This document shows positions 1-7,206 of a DNA stretch of 64,000 nt, one piece after another (position 1 is the first letter of the stretch; each line of letters begins with the position of its first letter). Location: the NCBI GenBank assembly GCA_904501755.1, contig CAJGBV010000011.1:1-64000 (forward strand), written 5' to 3'. A program made the position numbers and the translations under genes. This DNA is from Clostridiaceae bacterium (lineage in GTDB: Bacteria > Bacillota > Clostridia > Oscillospirales > Acutalibacteraceae). The notes beneath the pieces were generated by a model, which did no database searches, was not told the origin of the DNA, and was given only the letters and a program-made list of their open reading frames with translations.

Positions 1-370
1 CGAAGCAACAATGTGTATGTATGAGGTCTTAAAGGCAGGCGGACTTACCGGAGGACTGAATTTCGACTCCAAAACACGTAGACCAAGTTACACCGCCGAA
101 GATATGTTCCACGCCTTTATTCTTGGTATGGATACCTTTGCGCTCGGTCTTATTAAGGCAGCGGAAATAATTGAGGACGGCAGAATAAATAACTTTGTTG
201 AAGAGCGATACTCAAGCTTTAAAAACGGTATCGGTAAAAAAATAGTTGAAGGTAGCACTTCGTTAGCTGAACTTGCAAAAATCGCCGAAGATATAGGTGC
301 ACCAGAATTACCCTTGAGTGGCAAACAAGAATATCTGCAAAGTATCGTCAATGAAATAATGTTTAAATAA
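1..370 (+). CDS. xylA: Xylose isomerase, C-terminal part (5' end outside window)
   Basis: This is the C-terminal end of xylose isomerase, which interconverts D-xylose and D-xylulose in the cytoplasm. The reading frame is open to the left edge, and the visible part starts with the family-typical EATMCMYEVLKAGG stretch. It continues with GGLNFDSKTRRPSY and then the DMFHAFILGMDTFALGL helix and an FVEERY motif, all characteristic of the XylA C-terminal arm. About 120 residues of a roughly 440-residue enzyme are present. A strong hairpin terminator follows 65 bp downstream, so it is the last gene of its transcript. An acetyl-xylan-esterase-like gene occurs later in the window, consistent with plant-fibre sugar use, but the two are not adjacent. 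Confidence 0.95.
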   Translation, partial: EATMCMYEVLKAGGLTGGLNFDSKTRRPSYTAEDMFHAFILGMDTFALGLIKAAEIIEDGRINNFVEERYSSFKNGIGKKIVEGSTSLAELAKIAEDIGAPELPLSGKQEYLQSIVNEIMFK

Positions 371-434
371 AAACAGCTTCAATATATCCGCAAAAAACAC
401 AGAAAGTATCGTAAAAATTTTTCCTGTACATATC

Positions 435-465
435 AAAAAGCGAGGTGAAATTCACCTCGCTTTTT
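435..465 (+). terminator. Rho-independent terminator after xylA
   Basis: A 15-bp perfect stem reads AAAAAGCGAGGTGAA on the left arm and its complement on the right arm, ending in a T run. The A/T-rich flanks make it usable in both directions, so it may also end leftward transcription from the TIR-methyltransferase unit. Confidence 0.85.
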
Positions 466-504
466 GGTTAATGTAACACTTTTTCGGTTATGTCAATCAA
501 TGCT

Positions 505-651
505 TCAAAACCGTTCGGGATTTGCAACTCCTATAATGGTGTGCATTTCACCTTCTTTTAACTGAATAATTAATGTATTAATTCGTGCCGCCGCAATAAC
601 CCGCACAAACACTGAGGCTTTGAGGCAAATTTTAAATAAAAATTTTATCAC
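505..651 (-). CDS. Small unrecognised ORF downstream of the TIR-methyltransferase gene, possibly frameshifted
   Basis: A 48-codon minus-strand ORF can be read from GTG at 651 to TGA at 505. It begins MIKFLFKICLKA (hydrophobic and basic) and ends GVANPERF. A one-base shift near the stop opens the frame again for about 13 codons (FEALIDITEKVLH) to a TAA at 468-470, so the ORF may be the remnant of a slightly longer gene. It lies 38 bp downstream of the TIR-methyltransferase gene on the same strand. There is no convincing Shine-Dalgarno at the usual distance. I do not recognise the protein, and it may be chance or decayed. The rest of the 371-689 gap shows only the terminator. Confidence 0.3.
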   Translation of the reverse strand: MIKFLFKICLKASVFVRVIAAARINTLIIQLKEGEMHTIIGVANPERF

Positions 652-689
652 CTATACTTACAATGTTATTTTTCATTAGTTTAAATTGC

Positions 690-2000
690 TCATTTCTTAG
701 CTACACCAATGTAGTCATATTCACAATACCAAAAGGTTGAATCATAAAATCTTTCTTGAAATTTTGCGAGAAGCTCTTCCATTTCAAGAAAATTATTCCT
801 TTTTTGTAGTGAATTTGGGTCAGCTTCATACTCTCTTCGCACATAATTTATCCTATACGAAAAACTTTCATTGAATAAATTCTCTCTATCATCAAAATCC
901 ATTGAAGAAATATCACGCATATAGCTAAAAATTTCAACATCTGCAAAGCCGGCTTTTTTTAATTGAGAAAATATTTTCCTACCGTTATATCTATCCGAAA
1001 CATCTGATACGCCTAAAGTTAACTCAATAATGCTTTTCATCAGCCCATCATCATTATATGCCAACTTGCTACCGTCATCAGAGCCTCTGATAATTATAAT
1101 TCCATTTTGAGAAAGCAGTTTTCGCACATTTTTCAAAAAACTGACAGGTTCTTTCAAATGATGTATAACTAAAGCAATATATATCACATCAAATTCTTCT
1201 ATTTGATTCTCGGTCATAATAGACTTTATTTTTTCATCAAAATCATTTGCTTCTATATCAGAAACATAATAACTAAAACGAGAATCCGTATTAATTTCTT
1301 TTGCTTTTAGAATACATTTTTCATTTTTGTCTATACCCACTATATTAGAGAATGGCTCACCATTAAATCTCGACGCTCCAACAAAACCATAAGCACATCC
1401 CACATCAAGCACATTGTATTTCTTATCCTTATGAATATATCTATTCAGCACATCCATATCACTGGAAAAAGCATTTTCTGCTTGTATTCTTAATCTTTTA
1501 AATTCATCACCGTATGTAGCATCGTATATAGAACATCTTAAACGTGCCTTTCCCATTAAATCCAATGAATGAAACGGAGCCCTCAAATACTCTTTAAATA
1601 TTTTTTTGTTTATATCATGAATCATTTGAGGGTCAAATTGATTAACGCCGTTATAATCACACACTTTAGATATATCCTCAGGAATGTTATCAGGGATAAT
1701 TGTTCCGCCAACAAATATAGGTACAATATTTTTATTAAGTTCAAGAGCAAGTTTTATTTCTTTGTGTACCCAATCATTCTCATCAAATATTTTTTCGGAA
1801 AATGTACTTTCTGTAACAACAAGCAAAAAATCGGTGCATGAAATTAAATTTTCCTCAATTAGCTTAGGAAATTCACCATTACGAATGTTAGCAACATCAT
1901 AGAAAACATTATATCCTGCTTCGATTAAATCATGATATAAAAACATTGTTGGATAAGAACCATCTTTTCGGCGGTAACTAATAAAAACATCACAACTCAT
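690..2000 (-). CDS. TIR domain-SAM methyltransferase fusion protein
   Basis: This is a 436-residue soluble protein with two recognisable parts. Residues 1-140 are a TIR domain: it opens CDVFISYRRKDG, and box DWVHKEIKLALE places a candidate NADase catalytic glutamate at E81 after W77. Residues 190-330 are a class I SAM-dependent methyltransferase, with motif I VLDVGCAYG at 197-205, an acidic strand end at GID, and the IHHL post-motif at 279-282. The last 100 residues are helical with no motif I know. TIR domains in bacteria are often NAD-cleaving or signal-making defence enzymes; the methyltransferase substrate is unknown. A promoter with TATAAT lies 28 bp upstream and a TTTTGGAG ribosome site precedes ATG 2000. 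The gene stands alone except for the small ORF downstream. A defence role is inference. Confidence 0.85.
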   Translation of the reverse strand: MSCDVFISYRRKDGSYPTMFLYHDLIEAGYNVFYDVANIRNGEFPKLIEENLISCTDFLLVVTESTFSEKIFDENDWVHKEIKLALELNKNIVPIFVGGTIIPDNIPEDISKVCDYNGVNQFDPQMIHDINKKIFKEYLRAPFHSLDLMGKARLRCSIYDATYGDEFKRLRIQAENAFSSDMDVLNRYIHKDKKYNVLDVGCAYGFVGASRFNGEPFSNIVGIDKNEKCILKAKEINTDSRFSYYVSDIEANDFDEKIKSIMTENQIEEFDVIYIALVIHHLKEPVSFLKNVRKLLSQNGIIIIRGSDDGSKLAYNDDGLMKSIIELTLGVSDVSDRYNGRKIFSQLKKAGFADVEIFSYMRDISSMDFDDRENLFNESFSYRINYVRREYEADPNSLQKRNNFLEMEELLAKFQERFYDSTFWYCEYDYIGVAKK

Positions 2001-2027
2001 ATTTTTAACTCCAAAAGTATTTTTTTA

Positions 2028-2056
2028 ATTATACCATAACTTCATTAAAAAGTAAA
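2028..2056 (-). promoter_or_regulatory. Promoter of the TIR-methyltransferase gene
   Basis: On the minus strand a TTTACT -35 and a perfect TATAAT -10 (2028-2033) are separated by 17 bp. The start codon is about 28 bp downstream of the -10. Confidence 0.6.
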
Positions 2057-2190
2057 TCGAAACAGTATAAATTCCCCTAATCTCAAATAATAACACAACT
2101 TCAGAATTTTGTGTTGTATATGCCTCTACGATATTCTTTTTATTAATAAAAACCAATTTTTTGCATAGATTATAATGGGAGATGATTTAT

Positions 2191-2658
2191 GTGAAAATAC
2201 AGTTAAAAAATCTTATTGTCGGTATTTTAATTCCACTGGCAGTCGGCGGACTTTCTGCCCTTTTTACAATGGGAAGTATGGAGAGCTTTGAAACTCTTAA
2301 TAAACCTCCTTTATCTCCGCCGGGTTGGCTGTTTCCTGTGGTATGGTCGGTGCTTTTTATCCTTATGGGGATTGCCTCGTACCTTGTATATGTATCCCCG
2401 AGAAGTTATGATCGCAAATCGGCTCTCACCCTTTACGGTATACAGCTCTTCTTTAACTTTGTATGGTCGCTTCTGTTTTTTAATCTTGAAGCCTATCTTT
2501 TTGCTTTTATATGGCTGGTCGCATTATGGATTCTTATAATCATTACTGCCATAAAATTTTACAGAATTTCCAAGTCTGCAGGCTATCTTTTAATTCCATA
2601 TATTATATGGGTAACCTTTGCGGGATACCTAAATTTTGCAATATATCTACTAAACTAA
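2191..2658 (+). CDS. tspO: TspO/MBR family membrane protein
   Basis: This is a small five-helix membrane protein of the tryptophan-rich sensory protein/peripheral benzodiazepine receptor family, which binds tetrapyrroles and related ligands. Diagnostic features are the KPPLSPPGWLFPVVWSVLFILMG block after the first helix and the later FNFVWSLLFF segment. GTG at 2191 is preferred as start because GGGAG at 2177-2181 sits about 9 bp upstream; the alternative ATG at 2182 directly abuts that site. That gives 155 residues, the usual family size. It is monocistronic, closed by a hairpin overlapping its stop codon. Its in vivo role in anaerobic Firmicutes is not settled. Confidence 0.9.
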   Translation: MKIQLKNLIVGILIPLAVGGLSALFTMGSMESFETLNKPPLSPPGWLFPVVWSVLFILMGIASYLVYVSPRSYDRKSALTLYGIQLFFNFVWSLLFFNLEAYLFAFIWLVALWILIIITAIKFYRISKSAGYLLIPYIIWVTFAGYLNFAIYLLN

Positions 2659-2689
2659 AAGCAGTATGCTTCGGCATACTGCTTTTAGT
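2654..2689. terminator. Bidirectional terminator between tspO and the convergent membrane gene
   Basis: A 16-bp perfect stem with a TTCG tetraloop (stem GCAGTATGC with A/T-rich flanks) overlaps the tspO stop codon and ends one base before the convergent gene's stop. Confidence 0.9.
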
Positions 2690-3445
2690 TTATTCCTGAG
2701 TTTTCTTTTTCGCAGGGAACAACAGGGCGTAAGCGGCACCTGAAGCAATTATTGCAATTGCTAAATGTATAAGCATTATATAGCCTCTGTCAATTCCGTG
2801 GCATCTTATTACGCCATTGCCGAGAAAATGAAGCAAAAATGCCGCCGCTAGCCAGCGTTTTTTATCCTTACAGAGCAACACTCTGTATACAATTACACAT
2901 ACAGCCCCCTCGAAAACAATGGTTAAAAGCATCTGCAGAATTTCAAGAAAAAGTGTATATGTATCGGCATTTGCTACCTGTGTTATATTCGAAGTAAAAA
3001 CATTTGAAATTGGTGCATTTTCATCAATATACACCATAATACTGATTATAGCGTTAGCAACAGAAGAAAGCAGATAGGAAAGCACCATATATGCGGCGGT
3101 ATAACCTGCACCGTAAAGAAGTGCATCCCCTTTTTCACCCTCTTTTTTCACGATGCCCTTAAGCCAGATAAAATGTCCTGCAAAGGCACAAACGCTAATA
3201 AGTGCGGAATTAATAATAACAGAGGTCCACTCGTTTTTTTCTATTATATTAACAAGCTCAAAACCTACTGCAAAAACCGTGTATATAACAGCGCTGAGAA
3301 CACTCGCAAATATTACATACACTGCCACACCATGACGGACATTTTTCACACTGCCGCCAAATTTTCGTTTTAGATAAATCGTAGGTGCCACAGCACAAAC
3401 ACAAGCAAGAACAGCAAAAAGTACATATAAAATCACATTAAACAT
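2690..3445 (-). CDS. Uncharacterised multi-pass membrane protein (possibly YhfC-like)
   Basis: This 251-residue protein has about seven hydrophobic segments separated by short charged loops, so it is an integral membrane protein. Start ATG 3445 is chosen because GGAGG lies 9 bp upstream; the in-frame TTG at 3460 would place the ribosome site inside the gene. Near the C terminus it has FEGAVCVIVYR and, one helix later, AAFLLHFLGNGV. The Glu/Arg and His arrangement is reminiscent of YhfC-type putative intramembrane proteases, but I cannot confirm membership. It is convergent with tspO, and its upstream neighbour is the PocR/AraC regulator on the same strand, 36 bp away. Confidence 0.6.
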   Translation of the reverse strand: MFNVILYVLFAVLACVCAVAPTIYLKRKFGGSVKNVRHGVAVYVIFASVLSAVIYTVFAVGFELVNIIEKNEWTSVIINSALISVCAFAGHFIWLKGIVKKEGEKGDALLYGAGYTAAYMVLSYLLSSVANAIISIMVYIDENAPISNVFTSNITQVANADTYTLFLEILQMLLTIVFEGAVCVIVYRVLLCKDKKRWLAAAFLLHFLGNGVIRCHGIDRGYIMLIHLAIAIIASGAAYALLFPAKKKTQE

Positions 3446-3481
3446 TTCTTTTTCCTCCAAATAAATTATACTTATTTTGGG

Positions 3482-4369
3482 CTATTTGTCAACGCGGTTT
3501 TCTTTTCTGTATTTAAGGGGTGTTATACCAAAAACTCTTTTAAAAAGTACCGAAAAATAGTCGGTATCATAAAAACCGCAAGAAAGCGCAATATCTCTTA
3601 TGCTTCTGTTGGTACCTACAAGAAGCTCACAGGCACTTTGAAGTCTTTTTTTTCTTATAACTGCCGCTATGCCCTCTCCCTTAAGACTAATAAACAGATG
3701 CTGTAAATAGGAAAGGCTTAAATGGAAACGTCGGGCAACACTCTCGGGTGTTATATTTTCACTATAGTGCTTTTCAATATGGTCAATAGCATTCAGTACA
3801 TACTGCTGCTGACGATCTATGCTATTACCCCTTGTATGTATAAGAGGACTGTCATTGCACACCTCTTTTATTATATCTGCTGCTATGGTCAGATAAGCTT
3901 TAAGTTTATTTTCTACACAACTGTTATTTTCTCTCAGATTTTCTTTCCTTATTTTTTCAAGCTGTTCAGGGGTTTTATTCGTTCTTGCAGACAGTACTGA
4001 CAGCATTTTTTCGCTTAATGCAGAATAAAATCCGGCAGCACAAATATTTGCAATATGAATCCCTCCCGCAAAAATAGGAATGGTATATTCAGCCACACCG
4101 CAATAGCACACTTTGAAGTCCGCATTTCCCCGCCTTCGTATGCTTCGTCGGGTAGCTCGTTTAAGACCTACGCACCTTTTCCATAAACGCGGATTTTTCT
4201 TTATTTCCATACAGTATGGATTGGTATGCCATTTTTTATCAGACAGAAAATCTTCAATACCGGTATAAGAACGCAACACTCCGTAATAATCCTCAATTAT
4301 TATATGCCAACCTGTATCCTTTTCAAGCTGAATTAAATATTCTTTAAGCTGAGCTATTTTGTTTTCCAT
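3482..4369 (-). CDS. AraC-family regulator with PocR sensory domain
   Basis: This is a 295-residue cytoplasmic transcription regulator. Residues roughly 1-150 form a PocR-type ligand domain, recognisable by its spaced cysteines (NPYCMEI, KRCVG, FKVCYCGVAEYTIPI). The C-terminal 100 residues are a double helix-turn-helix AraC domain ending DIALSCGFYDTDYFSVLFKRVFGITPLKYR. The frame is open 45 codons upstream, but ATG 4369 is preferred since the domain starts here with GGAG just before it and the upstream stretch overlaps the divergent promoter region. It is transcribed divergently from the FAD oxidoreductase pair, so it most likely activates them. The ligand is unknown. Confidence 0.85.
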   Translation of the reverse strand: MENKIAQLKEYLIQLEKDTGWHIIIEDYYGVLRSYTGIEDFLSDKKWHTNPYCMEIKKNPRLWKRCVGLKRATRRSIRRRGNADFKVCYCGVAEYTIPIFAGGIHIANICAAGFYSALSEKMLSVLSARTNKTPEQLEKIRKENLRENNSCVENKLKAYLTIAADIIKEVCNDSPLIHTRGNSIDRQQQYVLNAIDHIEKHYSENITPESVARRFHLSLSYLQHLFISLKGEGIAAVIRKKRLQSACELLVGTNRSIRDIALSCGFYDTDYFSVLFKRVFGITPLKYRKENRVDK

Positions 4370-4498
4370 TTTTCTCCGACAGGCTTTCAATGATAAAAAG
4401 CACAAATTTAAAGTTTTTTCTTTAATTTTAACCTTATAATAGAAGAAAATCAAGTTTTTATTTAAAACATCTTTAATTTTTTGTTTGGAGGAAGTTTT
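4370..4498. promoter_or_regulatory. Divergent control region between the PocR/AraC regulator and the FAD oxidoreductases
   Basis: This A/T-rich 129-bp region contains a TATAAT at 4434-4439 on the plus strand without a good -35 at 17 bp. That fits an activator-dependent promoter served by the adjacent AraC protein (inference). GGAGG at about 4487-4492 is the ribosome site for the first oxidoreductase. Confidence 0.45.
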
Positions 4499-7186
4499 AT
4501 GCAAACTATATGGATTGATGCTGCTGAATTTGAAAACAAAGGCCAGTGGAAATTAGAAAGCCAGTTTGTCAGAAGTGTTGGTGCTTCTTACCTTTTAGGA
4601 ATAAACAAACCCGGTGTACCTGTAGAAAACACCAACACAACATTTAAAATAGAAGAAGACGGATATTATCGTTTCTTTGTTCGCACTAAAAACTGGAAAT
4701 TCCCTGAGGCTCCCGGTCAATTTACTCTTGCCGCAGATGGCGAGGAATTACCAAACATATTAGGCAAAATGCCCACACATAAATGGTACTGGGAAATTGC
4801 AGGTGACCTTTATCTTAAAAAGGGCACTCACACACTTTCTGCAATTGACAAAACAGGTTGGCTCGCCCGTTTTTCAAGTATAGTTATAACAAGTGATATG
4901 GATTTCACCCCCTCCCCCGAAATCGAGCGTTTTATAAAACAAAGAGCTGAAATTAAGGGAATATCTTTAAAGCCGGAAGAGCTTCATTTCGATTACGTAG
5001 TAGTGGGTGCCGGTCCTGCAGGTATTCCCGCTGCCATTGAAGCCGCAAGAAACGGACTTAAAGTTGCTCTTGTTTCGGGCAGACCTGCTATAGGCGGTAA
5101 TGCAAGTGACGAAGGCACTATCGGTATGGAAGGCGCGGCTTCCCGCAACATAGGCGCTTGGGAGGGTGGCATTTTTGGAGAAATCAGAGCTTTACATATG
5201 ACTAACGGACTCACCTATCAGGCTTCCTTTGAAACGCTTTGTGAAAAAGAGAAAAACCTCACAGTCTTTCTTAACGAGCTTTGTATTGATGCCGATGCCC
5301 AAAACGGACATTTAATTTCCGCCACTACCATAAATAACATTACTCTTAAAAAGACAAGATTCACCGCCGATTATTTCTGTGACAGCACAGGTGATGGTTG
5401 GCTTGGTTATTATGCAGGTGCAGCTTATCGTTTTGGCAGAGAGGCAAAATGGGAATATAACGAACAACTTGCTCCTCAGATTCCCGACACACTAACCATG
5501 AGTGGTTGCATTTGCGGTTGGCAGGAAGATTTGCCAAAAATGAGAAGTTATAAAGCGGTAAAAACCGATCATAAAGTTACCTTTACCGCGCCCGATTGGG
5601 CTATCAAACTTGCCGAGGGTAAAAAACTTCATCGTGAACCCGTTCAAATTCATTCTGCTTCTTGGTGGCTTGAAAATTCTAATGACCACGATGACCTGTG
5701 GGATGACGAGTTTTCCAGAGACGAAATGATTCGCCTGACTGTAGGTTATTTCCATTGGCTTAAAAATTCAGCGCCTTTAAAACCCGAATTGGCAAAAGAA
5801 ATTGATTATTATGAGCTTAAAGCCATTGCTCTTCATAACTCAAAAAGAGAAACACGCCGTCTTATAGGTGATTACGTATTTAATCAGAATGACTGTATAT
5901 CCGACAGACAGTATCCCGACACCATAAGCTACTGTGGATGGAGTATTGACATTCATCATCCAAGAGGAATCTATTCAGGTGCAGAAGGAGTTTTCCACTC
6001 TAATACAACCATACCCGTATGTCCGCTACCATATAGAATTCTTTATTCTAAAAACATAGAAAATCTGTTTATTGCCGGAAGATGTTGTTCCGTTTCTCAC
6101 TTAGGTCTTGGTACTGTTCGTGTAGAAGCTACTCTTGCAACCCTCGGTCAAGTTACGGGTTGCGCAGCATATCTTTGCAAAAAGTACGACACTACCCCAC
6201 GAGGAATTTACGAAAAGCACATTAAAGAACTTCAGCAACTTCTTCTCCGCCACGACCTTACTATCCCCGGTGTTATAAACGAAGATGAAAAGGATTTGGC
6301 AAGAACCTCAATCATTTCTGCTTCAAGCGTTGCCGACGATGTTTATTTCTCCCATAATCACGGAACAAAAGATATATGGATTCCTTTTGAAACAGAAGTT
6401 TTCGCAGGTCCATACTGTGACGCAGCAAAACGTCCTGCCGAATTTTATAAAGCAGAACTTAAAAATTTATCAAACAAAGACGTTACCATTAAAGCATATT
6501 TATGGCAGTATAACGATAGATTAGACATAAACGAAACTATCGAAAAAATTGACGAGTGCTCTGTTACTCTAAAGGGTAACAGCGAAGCATTGGTTGACTT
6601 ACCGTTTAACGCTCAGTCAAAAAAGGAAAACTTTGTTGTTTCCTTTGATGCTAACAAAGATATCGCTTGGAGAAGACGTATTCACCCATTTTCTTCGGGG
6701 GTTGTTTACTTCCTCAAAGACGGCAAAATCGTTCAGTCTCCCGACGAAACTATGGAACTGTTCTTTAGCAGCGCGTTACACTTTGCGGTTGACGCCTCTC
6801 CCGAAAACGTTATTAACGGCATAAACCGTCCTTTAGACAAAAAACTTAACGGTTGGGCTTCCAAAAAAGGACTTCCTGCTTCCTTAAATCTTAAACTCAA
6901 AGAACCTAAAGAAATAAGTGAAGTCAGAGTTACTACACAAATCGAACTTTCTTATCCTATGTATAACTTCCACCGCTTTACCTCTTCGGTAGGTACTGCA
7001 AGTGACGTTATCATTAGTGTAAGAAACGGCAATACCTGGACCGAGGTTGCGCATATAAAGGATAACATTCAAAAGCAGATGTTGGCGCAATTCGATCCCA
7101 CTCTTGCCGAAGAAGTTAAAATCACCGTAAATAAATCTATATTAGACGATGCGGCGCACATTACCGAAGTGAGAATTTATGAATAA
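4499..7186 (+). CDS. FAD-dependent oxidoreductase with flanking beta-rich domains (copy 1)
   Basis: This is an 895-residue protein without a signal peptide. Residues 1-150 are a beta-rich accessory domain; 163-590 are an FAD_oxidored-type Rossmann flavoprotein with the dinucleotide motif VVVGAGPAGIPAA (G170, G172, G175) and GGNAS at 199-203. Residues 600-770 are beta-rich, and about 775-895 resemble a discoidin-like carbohydrate-binding fold ending in EVRIYE. The family includes oxidoreductases acting on sugar-like compounds, but the substrate here is unknown. Start ATG 4499 follows GGAGG and matches the start of the paralogue 20 bp downstream. The two genes are a tandem duplication, with the N-terminal domains nearly identical and the flavin domains more divergent. 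Control by the divergent PocR/AraC protein is likely. Confidence 0.8.
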   Translation: MQTIWIDAAEFENKGQWKLESQFVRSVGASYLLGINKPGVPVENTNTTFKIEEDGYYRFFVRTKNWKFPEAPGQFTLAADGEELPNILGKMPTHKWYWEIAGDLYLKKGTHTLSAIDKTGWLARFSSIVITSDMDFTPSPEIERFIKQRAEIKGISLKPEELHFDYVVVGAGPAGIPAAIEAARNGLKVALVSGRPAIGGNASDEGTIGMEGAASRNIGAWEGGIFGEIRALHMTNGLTYQASFETLCEKEKNLTVFLNELCIDADAQNGHLISATTINNITLKKTRFTADYFCDSTGDGWLGYYAGAAYRFGREAKWEYNEQLAPQIPDTLTMSGCICGWQEDLPKMRSYKAVKTDHKVTFTAPDWAIKLAEGKKLHREPVQIHSASWWLENSNDHDDLWDDEFSRDEMIRLTVGYFHWLKNSAPLKPELAKEIDYYELKAIALHNSKRETRRLIGDYVFNQNDCISDRQYPDTISYCGWSIDIHHPRGIYSGAEGVFHSNTTIPVCPLPYRILYSKNIENLFIAGRCCSVSHLGLGTVRVEATLATLGQVTGCAAYLCKKYDTTPRGIYEKHIKELQQLLLRHDLTIPGVINEDEKDLARTSIISASSVADDVYFSHNHGTKDIWIPFETEVFAGPYCDAAKRPAEFYKAELKNLSNKDVTIKAYLWQYNDRLDINETIEKIDECSVTLKGNSEALVDLPFNAQSKKENFVVSFDANKDIAWRRRIHPFSSGVVYFLKDGKIVQSPDETMELFFSSALHFAVDASPENVINGINRPLDKKLNGWASKKGLPASLNLKLKEPKEISEVRVTTQIELSYPMYNFHRFTSSVGTASDVIISVRNGNTWTEVAHIKDNIQKQMLAQFDPTLAEEVKITVNKSILDDAAHITEVRIYE

Positions 7187-7206
7187 ACATAAAGGAGATT
7201 AAAATT

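Noticed and set aside
2160..2184. TATAAT at 2171-2176 as a tspO promoter
   Set aside because: Transcription would begin at or after the start codon, so the real promoter must be further upstream.
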